A DNA stretch of 23,709 bases, from positions 1 to 23,709 of the forward strand of contig CATYUF010000024.1 of NCBI GenBank assembly GCA_958413095.1, written 5' to 3'. Made by a program: the position numbers and the translations under genes. Under the pieces are notes generated by a model. It searched no databases and had not been told where the DNA came from. It worked only from the letters and a program-made list of their open reading frames with translations. Positions within the stretch are counted from its first letter, which is position 1. Each line of letters opens with the position of its first letter. The stretch comes from an uncultured Clostridium sp. GTDB lineage: Bacteria > Bacillota > Clostridia > TANB77 > CAG-508. Shown piece by piece: positions 16,838-22,680 of the stretch.

Positions 16838-17629
16838 ATGAGATTTATTACTTTAAATGGAAAAAAACTTATTAAGCGTTTTTTTATTTTTACATTATGC
16901 TTTACCTTTTTTTCAATTTGTTACTTAATTTCAAAAGATAATATTGAAATAATTGAAACTAATTCTGATAACTTTTCTCTTGAAGAATTTCATTCTAAGA
17001 TTCAAAATATTACCAAAGAAAATCAAAAAATCGCCTATTTAACTTTTGACGATGGTCCTACAAAAAGCTCTACACCTAGAGTTCTTGATATATTAAAGGA
17101 AGAAAATATAAAAGCTAATTTTTTCGTTATTGGAAAATATGTAAATCATCATCCTGATTTATTAAAACGAATATATAATGAAGGTCATTTTATTGGCAAT
17201 CATGGTTATAATCATAATAATTCTAAATTATATGGAAGTGATGAAAGTTTTATTAACGAAATCACCAGTACTAATCAAGAAATTTCTAAAGCCTTAGGTG
17301 TAGATAATTATTGTTCGCATCTATTTAGATTTCCTTATGGATTTAATTCTCATGTTTACAAAAAAGAAAAGTTGCATTGTGTAGAATTATTGAAAGAATT
17401 AGGATATACATATGTTGATTGGAATTGTTTGAATAAAGATTCTGAAAGAAAATATAGTAAATATCAGTTACTCCAAAACTTAAAAAAATCTTCTAAGGGT
17501 AAGAATAATCTTATTATATTAATGCATGATACTACTGATGTTAGTGATTCTGCTTCTGCTTTAAAGGATAGTATTCGTTTTATTAAAGAACAAGGATATC
17601 AGTTTAAAACATTTAATGAATTGTTTTAA
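16838..17629 (+). CDS. Membrane-anchored polysaccharide deacetylase (NodB/CE4)
   Basis: A zinc-dependent deacetylase of N-acetylated glycans; in Firmicutes such enzymes act mostly on peptidoglycan GlcNAc or MurNAc outside the cell. The 263-residue protein has an N-terminal membrane anchor (about 12-32) followed by one NodB domain. CE4 motifs are all present: TFDDGP at 69-74 with D71/D72, the zinc-binding H122 and H126 in GNHGYNHN, R164 in FRFPYG, YVDWN, and the C-terminal H230 in ILMHD. The start follows GGAAGGA with a spacer of seven Ts. Its position next to a transglycosylase gene suggests wall modification, but a terminator separates them, so it probably has its own promoter, which I could not pin down. 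Confidence 0.92.
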   Translation: MRFITLNGKKLIKRFFIFTLCFTFFSICYLISKDNIEIIETNSDNFSLEEFHSKIQNITKENQKIAYLTFDDGPTKSSTPRVLDILKEENIKANFFVIGKYVNHHPDLLKRIYNEGHFIGNHGYNHNNSKLYGSDESFINEITSTNQEISKALGVDNYCSHLFRFPYGFNSHVYKKEKLHCVELLKELGYTYVDWNCLNKDSERKYSKYQLLQNLKKSSKGKNNLIILMHDTTDVSDSASALKDSIRFIKEQGYQFKTFNELF

Positions 17630-17958
17630 CTTAGAAAATTAAATTTGAGATACTATTAAATAATAGTTCTCTACTTATTTCACAAAAATAATTCTTGATG
17701 GAAGTTTTTAATTTCATCATTAAAATAATATAGCTAGAATAAATACATAAAGCTTGCACAAAATCCCATATACCTTCAAATATCTCACAAAAAAAAGGAT
17801 TATCTAGAAATATTTTAGAATTCTAGTTATCCTTCTTTTTATTTAAGATATTTTTCTTATTGTCTAAGAAAAATTATGAAACTTTTTATTTTTGTAACAC
17901 AAAGTAAAAATAAATTTGACATTAAAATCTATTTTAAAGAGAATAATTTACTTTTCTT
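17630..17958. other. Convergent intergenic region with three stem-loops
   Basis: This gap of 329 bp between convergent genes contains no coding frame I can support. It holds a stem-loop GAGA-ACTATT/AATAGT-TCTC (17647-17671) just after the deacetylase stop, a weaker one GATGGAA/TTTCATC (17697-17718), and the strong terminator at 17795-17840. The rest is featureless AT-rich DNA. Confidence 0.6.
17795..17840. terminator. Bidirectional intrinsic terminator
   Basis: AAGGAT (17795-17800) pairs with ATCCTT (17829-17834) and CTAGAA (17804-17809) with TTCTAG (17821-17826), separated by a small internal loop. It is flanked by an A-run on the left and CTTTTT on the right, so it works in both directions. 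It serves the TSCPD gene on the minus strand, and read-through from the deacetylase on the plus strand. Confidence 0.85.
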
Positions 17959-18216
17959 TTAAACATTCATTTTCTTCTTTATTTCTTTTAATGCTATTGA
18001 CAATTGATCTGGACATGATGTTCCTCTAGTCCCACATGGTATTCCTGTTAATCTTTTTATTGCTTCATCTAAATTCATACCTTCTATTAATCTTGCTACT
18101 CCTACTGTATTTCCTGCACATCCACCTAATATTTTCACTTCTTTTATTATATTGTCTTCAACAACAATTTTCATTTCTCTTGAACATACTCCTTGTGGTT
18201 TAAAAATATATTCCAT
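17959..18216 (-). CDS. TSCPD-domain protein (TIGR03905-like)
   Basis: An 85-residue protein consisting of one TSCPD domain: MEYIFKPQGVCSREMKIVVEDN, GGCAGNTVGVARLIEGM, then GIPCGTRGTSCPDQLSIAL, which gives the domain its name. The same fold occurs at the C-terminus of some class II ribonucleotide reductases. Stand-alone copies are common in Clostridia, and their function is not known to me. Conserved cysteines (GVCS, GGCAG, IPCG, TSCPD) suggest metal or redox chemistry. I start at 18216, where family members normally begin. A frame open to a TTG at 18258 has no ribosome-binding site. AAAGGA lies 12 nt before the chosen ATG, a long spacing. It is downstream of aspS on the same strand. Confidence 0.85.
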   Translation of the reverse strand: MEYIFKPQGVCSREMKIVVEDNIIKEVKILGGCAGNTVGVARLIEGMNLDEAIKRLTGIPCGTRGTSCPDQLSIALKEIKKKMNV

Positions 18217-18256
18217 ATTAAAATTCATTCCTTTCTTAACTCTTTCAAAGGTATAC

Positions 18257-18280
18257 AATTTTAATTATCTAATTAAAATT
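18257..18280. repeat. AT-only hairpin between aspS and the TSCPD gene
   Basis: AATTTTAATT (18257-18266) and AATTAAAATT (18271-18280) form a perfect 10-bp stem with a 4-nt loop and no G-C pairs. On the minus strand it is not followed by a U-run, so it probably does not separate the two genes efficiently. Confidence 0.4.
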
Positions 18281-18322
18281 TTTTGCTTTCTTAAACTACT
18301 TTTAACTATTTTTATTTTTTTA

Positions 18323-20083
18323 CTAGTTTTCTTTTTTCTCATCAACTGTAATATTAATGTGAACATCTTTTAATTGTTGTTCTGATACTCTTGAAGGTGC
18401 TCTCATTAATAAATCTCTTGCTTTTTTATTTTTTGGGAATGCTATTATTTCTCTTATATTTTGTGAATCTGCAATTAACATTACCATTCTATCAACTCCT
18501 GGTGCTGCTCCTGCATGTGGTGGAGTTCCATATTGGAATGCATTATATAATGCACCAAATCTATTTTTTACATCTTCTTCACTATATCCTGCTATTTCGA
18601 ATGCTTTTACCATAATTTCTGGATTGTGATTTCTAACTGCACCTGATGCCATCTCATATCCATTACATACTAAATCATATTGATATGCTAATATATCTAA
18701 TGGTTCTTGTTTTTCTAATGCTTCTAATCCACCTTGTGGCATTGAAAATGGATTATGACTAAAGTCTATTGTTCCTTCATCTGATAATTCATACATTGGA
18801 AAATCAACTATAAAGCAGAATTTATATACTCCTTTTTCTATTAAATCTAGTCTCTTTCCTAATTCAATTCTTACTAGACCTGCTATTTTTTGTGCCTTAG
18901 AAAATTCATCAGCAATAAAGAAAATACTTGAATTTTTCTCTAAGCCATATTCTTTTTCTAATTTTTCTTTTATTTCTTCTGTTATAAATTTAGCAATTCC
19001 ACCTTGTATATTTCCTTCATTATCTAGCTTAGTCCAAGCTAATCCCTTAGCACCAACTTCTTCTGTTGTTGCAAATTCTCCCATTTTATCAAAGAATTTT
19101 CTTCCTTGTTCTGCTCCATTTGGCACTATTATTGCTTTTATTGTTTTATCTTTAAATGCATTAAATTCTGAATTTTCAAATAGTTTTGTTACATCTTGTA
19201 TAATTAATGGATTTCTTAAATCTGGCTTATCTATTCCGTATTTTTCCATTGCTTCTCTGTATGGAATACGAATAAATGGCCCTTTATCTACTTTCCAATT
19301 TGTGAATTTTTCAAATGTATATGGAACTACTTCTTCTATTACCTTAAATACATCTTCTTGTGTTGCAAAACTCATTTCAAAATCTAGTTGATAAAATTCT
19401 CCTGGTGCTCTATCTGCTCTCGGATCTTCATCTCTAAAACATGGTGCTATTTGATAATATTTATTAAATCCTGATACCATCAACAATTGTTTAAATTGTT
19501 GTGGTGCTTGTGGTAATGCATAAAACTCTCCTGGATTTAATCTACTTGGAACTAAATAATCTCTTGCTCCCTCTGGTGATGAATTTGCCAATATTGGTGT
19601 TTGAATTTCTGTAAAATTCAATTCATCCATTTTATCTCTTAAAGTTTTTAATATTTTTGAACGCAATAATATATTGTTATGCAATTTTTCATTTCTTAAA
19701 TCTAGAAATCTATATTCTAATCTTAAATCTTCTCTTACTTCTTGTTCTGTATTTATTGCAAATGGTAAAATATTTTTACATTTTCCTAAAACTTCTATTT
19801 TACTTGCTACTACTTCTATTTCTCCTGTCTTCATGTGTGGATTTTTGCTACTTCTTTCCACAACTTCTCCTACAATGTGAATACAACTTTCTGTTGTTAG
19901 TTCTTTGGCTTTGATTTGTAAACTCTCATCATTTATAACTATTTGTGTAATTCCAAATTCATCTCTTAAATCTATAAAAATCATACCACCTAAGTCTCTT
20001 ATTTTTTGTACCCATCCAGCTAGTTCTACTGTTTCTTCTATATTATTGATATTTAATTCTCCACAAGTTTTTGTTCTATACAT
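18323..20083 (-). CDS. aspS: Aspartyl-tRNA synthetase
   Basis: Class II synthetase that charges tRNA-Asp. The 586-residue protein has the bacterial layout: an N-terminal OB-fold anticodon-binding domain (YRTKTCGELN...VELAGWVQKIRDLGGMIFIDLRD), motif 1 and flanks (RLEYRFLDLRNEKL), the QAPQQFKQLLMVSGF segment, motif 2 (CFRDEDPRADRAPGEFYQLD), the bacterial GAD insertion, and motif 3 (GAAPGVDRMVML). Length is normal for the bacterial type. GGAGGG lies 9 nt before the ATG. No T-box is visible in the short leader. The promoter lies next to the palindrome at 20150-20221. Confidence 0.98.
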   Translation of the reverse strand: MYRTKTCGELNINNIEETVELAGWVQKIRDLGGMIFIDLRDEFGITQIVINDESLQIKAKELTTESCIHIVGEVVERSSKNPHMKTGEIEVVASKIEVLGKCKNILPFAINTEQEVREDLRLEYRFLDLRNEKLHNNILLRSKILKTLRDKMDELNFTEIQTPILANSSPEGARDYLVPSRLNPGEFYALPQAPQQFKQLLMVSGFNKYYQIAPCFRDEDPRADRAPGEFYQLDFEMSFATQEDVFKVIEEVVPYTFEKFTNWKVDKGPFIRIPYREAMEKYGIDKPDLRNPLIIQDVTKLFENSEFNAFKDKTIKAIIVPNGAEQGRKFFDKMGEFATTEEVGAKGLAWTKLDNEGNIQGGIAKFITEEIKEKLEKEYGLEKNSSIFFIADEFSKAQKIAGLVRIELGKRLDLIEKGVYKFCFIVDFPMYELSDEGTIDFSHNPFSMPQGGLEALEKQEPLDILAYQYDLVCNGYEMASGAVRNHNPEIMVKAFEIAGYSEEDVKNRFGALYNAFQYGTPPHAGAAPGVDRMVMLIADSQNIREIIAFPKNKKARDLLMRAPSRVSEQQLKDVHINITVDEKKEN

Positions 20084-20116
20084 TTTCTAATTCCCTCCAT
20101 TTATTTTGTCTTTCAT

Positions 20117-20145
20117 ATATTATCACAATTCGGGCTTATTTTCAA
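20117..20145 (-). promoter_or_regulatory. Candidate promoter of aspS
   Basis: On the minus strand TTGAAA (20140-20145) is followed after 17 bp by TAATAT (20117-20122), overlapping TGTGATAAT, which could act as an extended -10 at 15 bp. The -35 starts only 4 bp from the edge of the long palindrome. Confidence 0.45.
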
Positions 20146-20149
20146 TAGT

Positions 20150-20221
20150 GATTTTGGGGTCGGAGACAAAAATCACCGTTTTTCTTTTAGGAAACTGATT
20201 TTTGTCTCCGACCCCAAAATC
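20150..20221. repeat. 26-bp perfect palindrome (REP/MITE-like) in a divergent promoter region
   Basis: Two perfect 26-bp arms, 20150-20175 and 20196-20221, contain GGGGTCGGAGACAAAAATCA and its complement and enclose a 20-nt loop that can extend the stem (GTTT/AAAC). The G+C content contrasts with the surrounding DNA. Partial copies of the same core follow at 20233-20266 (ACCCCGAAATCACC and GACCCTGAAATCA). It sits between divergent promoters, so a terminator role is unlikely. It looks like a small non-coding mobile or REP-type element. No transposase is nearby. Confidence 0.75.
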
Positions 20222-20300
20222 CTCTTCTCTCTAACCCCGAAATCACCAAATCACCGACCCTGAAATCATTATTTTTTGGATAATTTATAAATAATTTTTA

Positions 20301-20329
20301 TTGCAGTTTTTATTATTTAATGTTATCAT
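20301..20329 (+). promoter_or_regulatory. Sigma-A promoter of the HD-GYP gene
   Basis: TTGCAG (20301-20306) and TATCAT (20324-20329) are separated by exactly 17 bp. The transcript would start near 20336, giving a leader of under 20 nt with AGGAGTG. Confidence 0.6.
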
Positions 20330-20353
20330 ATTGTTGATAGGAGTGATTTATTT

Positions 20354-21301
20354 ATGGCACAACCAGAATTTGATTTTTATGACAAAACAAGTTTAAAGTC
20401 ATATAACTTGGATAAAACTATGAGATATCAATTAGATATGTTAGATACTTTAGATGTATTTACTAGAAAGCACTGCGAAAATGTTGCAAGTTTAACTTGT
20501 AGACTTTGTGAGTATTTACATTGTAATAAGGGGTTTACTGAATATTGTACTATTTGTGCATATCTACATGATATTGGAAAACTTTTCATTCCTGCATCTA
20601 TATTACAAAAGCCAGGTAAGTTAACAGATGAAGAATATGAAGTAATAAAAACTCATACTACTTTAGGGTATAATATGTGTATGAAAGATTTAAAATTAAG
20701 ACCTTATGCAGCAGGTGCTTTATATCACCATGAGGCTTTAAATGGTAGTGGATATCCTAAAGGATTGACTAAAAAAAATATTCCATATGAAGGACAAATT
20801 ATAAGAGTTGCTGACGAATATGATGCAATAGTTAGTAAAAGACAGTATAAATCACATATTGGAATTTCAGATACACTAAAAATACTAATTGAAAACACTA
20901 AACCAAATGCCGAATCTCGATATTCTGGAGCTTTGAGTAAAGTTGCTGAAAACGCAAAATTAGGTAAAAATAATCCTGTTATTGTAAAAACTCTTTTGAA
21001 AGTTGTAATTGATGATATTGAATATGAAATATATTGCACTCAAAGTTATATTGATAAATTAAAAGCAGATATTAAAAGAATTGAACAAATGTTAAAGTAT
21101 AAAAATAAAATGGAAAATGCAAAAAAAGATAAAGACAAAAATTATTATTTAGAAGGTATAAAAATGCTTTTGGAAAATAGAGAAACTGTTGAAAATTTAG
21201 AAACTTTACATCATGAATATATAGAAGCATATAATACTCGAAAAGCTATAATAGATAATTTGTATAAAGAAATTAAGATAATTAAAAAATTAAGAGTTTG
21301 A
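20354..21301 (+). CDS. HD-GYP domain protein, likely cyclic-di-GMP phosphodiesterase
   Basis: The HD-GYP domain hydrolyses cyclic di-nucleotides, usually c-di-GMP. In this 315-residue protein the domain fills about residues 30-190. The catalytic HD pair is H72-D73 in AYLHDIGKLFIP, then HTTLGYNM, YHHEALNGSGYPKG with the GYP triplet at 133-135, and IIRVADEYDAIVSKRQYK. There is no sensor domain or membrane segment before it; the N-terminus is only about 30 residues. The C-terminal part from about 220 is Lys/Glu-rich and probably coiled-coil (KLKADIKRIEQMLKYKNKMENAKK). AGGAGTG lies 8 nt before the ATG. It is monocistronic and ends before the foldback at 21404-21508. Confidence 0.9.
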   Translation: MAQPEFDFYDKTSLKSYNLDKTMRYQLDMLDTLDVFTRKHCENVASLTCRLCEYLHCNKGFTEYCTICAYLHDIGKLFIPASILQKPGKLTDEEYEVIKTHTTLGYNMCMKDLKLRPYAAGALYHHEALNGSGYPKGLTKKNIPYEGQIIRVADEYDAIVSKRQYKSHIGISDTLKILIENTKPNAESRYSGALSKVAENAKLGKNNPVIVKTLLKVVIDDIEYEIYCTQSYIDKLKADIKRIEQMLKYKNKMENAKKDKDKNYYLEGIKMLLENRETVENLETLHHEYIEAYNTRKAIIDNLYKEIKIIKKLRV

Positions 21302-21403
21302 AGAAAATTTATTATAAAAACTGTTACTTTGAAATTTATATTATATAAAATTTTGTATAAATTATATTCTTTGTTATATATAATCAAAATTTTTGCTATA
21401 AAT

Positions 21404-21508
21404 AAAAACTATCTTATAAATGCTTAAAATACTTAAATAAGTTTAAATATTTCTAAACTTTTTATTTAATAATAGTATTTTTTATTCAAAATTTATAAGA
21501 TAGTTTTT
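21404..21508. repeat. 105-bp foldback between convergent genes
   Basis: Outer arms of 18 bp are perfect (AAAAACTATCTTATAAAT at 21404-21421 and its complement at 21491-21508). Inside them AAAATACT (21426-21433) pairs with AGTATTTT (21474-21481), and TAAATAAGTTTA pairs with TAAACTT..ATTTA with a bulge. Nearly the whole 105 bp can fold into one long hairpin. It lies between the convergent HD-GYP and mazF genes and may end transcription in both directions, or be a small MITE-like insert. Confidence 0.75.
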
Positions 21509-21512
21509 CATT

Positions 21513-21863
21513 TTATTCTTCAAGTCCAAAGCTTACACCCAAAGCATTATTTATCTTATTAATTGTATTCTCATCATCAATATGGCCTATTCTCTCTTTT
21601 AGTCTGCTTTTATCTATTGTTCTAATTTGTTCTGCTAAAACAACTGAATTATTTTTTAATCCACAAGTTGAGGAATCTATTTCTATATGTGTAGGTAGTT
21701 TTGTTTTGTCTGTTTGTGATGTTATTGCAGCTGCTATTACTGTTGGACTATATTTATTTCCTAAATTGTTTTGTATAATAAGAACTGGTCTTACTCCTCC
21801 TTGCTCTGAACCTACTACTGGACTTAAATCTGCATAAAACATATCTCCTCTTTTTATTACCAT
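21513..21863 (-). CDS. MazF/NdoA-type endoribonuclease toxin
   Basis: A PemK/MazF-fold mRNA-cleaving toxin, 116 residues. The family features are clear: MVIKRGDMFYADLSPVVGSEQGGVRPVLIIQN at the start with the RP turn, SPTVIAAAITSQ, LPTHIEID, and SVVLAEQIRTIDKSRL. It resembles the Firmicute NdoA (EndoA) group. AGGAG lies 8 nt before the ATG at 21863; a GTG at 21872 overlaps that site and is not the start. MazF toxins are normally encoded just after their antitoxin, but no antitoxin-like frame is visible in the AT-rich 600 bp upstream. Confidence 0.93.
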   Translation of the reverse strand: MVIKRGDMFYADLSPVVGSEQGGVRPVLIIQNNLGNKYSPTVIAAAITSQTDKTKLPTHIEIDSSTCGLKNNSVVLAEQIRTIDKSRLKERIGHIDDENTINKINNALGVSFGLEE

Positions 21864-22246
21864 TTTCTTCACTCCTAATATTGTTAGATTATCAAGTATA
21901 TTTATTATTTTAAATATTAGTAAAGCAAAGATTGTTTTTTATTTTATTTTTTTCTATTTATTTTACTTTATTTAACTTTACCTCATTATATTGTATGTAA
22001 ATTGTCATTTTTTGATATTATCTTTGAATTTTATCTTGAAATATTTTATTTTTCTTTTCTTTATTTTATTGCATATTTTTTATGAGTTTTAATAATATTA
22101 ATCAATTTTATTTGTATTTAATATTTTCTATTTTTTCTATATTTTATTTCTTATATTTTTATAACTAATATTTAAAATTTAACTTATTTTTCTTGATTAA
22201 TATTATTATTTCCATTTTTTCTATTTTTAGCCTCTTTATGAAAGAA

Positions 22247-22286
22247 AAATAGCAATATATTATTAATAATATTACCTATGCTATTT
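22247..22286. repeat. Stem-loop AAATAGCA/TGCTATTT with inner palindrome
   Basis: AAATAGCA (22247-22254) pairs with TGCTATTT (22279-22286), and the loop itself contains the palindrome ATATTATTAATAATAT (22257-22272). It lies just beyond the terminator of the lectin-fold gene. Confidence 0.5.
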
Positions 22287-22307
22287 CTCTTCTTTTATAA
22301 ATTAAAT

Positions 22308-22352
22308 AAAAGGTAATATTTAGAATTTTTTATCTAACTATTACCTTTTTTT
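22308..22352. terminator. Terminator downstream of the lectin-fold (DGR target-like) gene
   Basis: AAAAGGTAATA (22308-22318) pairs with TATTACCTTTT (22339-22349), with an inner TTAGA/TCTAA stem. It is flanked by a U-run on the plus side (22346-22352) and UUUUAUUUAA on the minus side. It lies about 165 nt after the stop of the lectin-fold gene. Confidence 0.8.
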
Positions 22353-22496
22353 ATATTTACACACTTGTTTTAATAAGCTCTGACTAGCTCTTTCAATTTA
22401 GTCTACTAGCATAATTTTTGTCTCTAATCACATAATCACAACCTTCAAGCGTTTCGTGTTTTACTCACAAGTTAATTTATTTTTATTGGTAAAATT

Positions 22497-22522
22497 TCCT
22501 TAGTACATCAAAGCGCTAAGGA
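22497..22522 (-). other. Stem-loop over the stop codon of the candidate variable region
   Basis: TCCTTAG (22497-22503) pairs with CTAAGGA (22516-22522), 7 bp around a 12-nt loop. The stop codon TAG at 22516-22518 is inside the stem. Hairpins or cruciforms just downstream of the variable region are known to assist homing in phage BPP-1-type retroelements. The role here is inferred. Confidence 0.5.
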
Positions 22523-22680
22523 GCCAACACCGGGCGAAACGAAACGTTGATGCTAGCACCGCCACTGTTGAGGCTGAAATAGAAGGTACCTGCATTGGTG
22601 TCAATGTAAAGGCCCCCACGAGCGAAGAACGGATTGTTCGCGTGAGGGAAGTAGGCGCACGCATCAAACCATGAACCAGT
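22516..22680 (-). other. Candidate DGR variable region (VR)
   Basis: The last 50 codons plus stop of the lectin-fold gene, and the few codons before them, differ sharply from the rest of the window: 86 of 160 bases (22521-22680) are G or C by hand count, about 54%. After the TGG codon, 41 of 50 codons end in C or T, eight in G and only one in A, whereas codons just upstream mostly end in A. An NNY pattern is what adenine-directed mutagenesis of AAY codons in a template repeat produces. The product ends in RGGLYIDTNAGTFYFSL and FRPVLAP, the ending usual for C-type-lectin DGR targets. The template repeat is not in the window. Confidence 0.65.

Larger units (their letters stand above)
21873..22515. 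other. Long AT-rich non-coding region between the lectin-fold gene and mazF
   Basis: About 640 bp without a coding frame I can support. The plus strand is extremely T-rich up to about 22240. From there it holds two stem-loops (22247-22286 and 22308-22352). Then come about 140 bp of more mixed composition (22360-22500) that include an AGCTCTGACTAGCTCT direct repeat near 22377 but no gene. A promoter for mazF should lie at the left end but is not clear. Confidence 0.6.

Noticed and set aside
20084..20150. T-box leader before aspS.
   Set aside because: The leader is short and lacks a specifier stem, the T-box sequence and an antiterminator.
22377..22440. The stretch TTTTTGTCTCTAATCACATAATCAC resembles one arm of the palindrome at 20150-20221.
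   Set aside because: Only about 11 bases (ATTTTTGTCTC) match before the similarity ends. In DNA this T-rich that is too little to call a further copy.
22516..22680. The GC-rich segment as a horizontally acquired fragment or assembly chimera.
   Set aside because: The reading frame is continuous, the protein fold is completed as expected (FRPVL ending) and the bias is specific to codon third positions. A foreign insert would not explain this as well as adenine mutagenesis, though reads were not checked.
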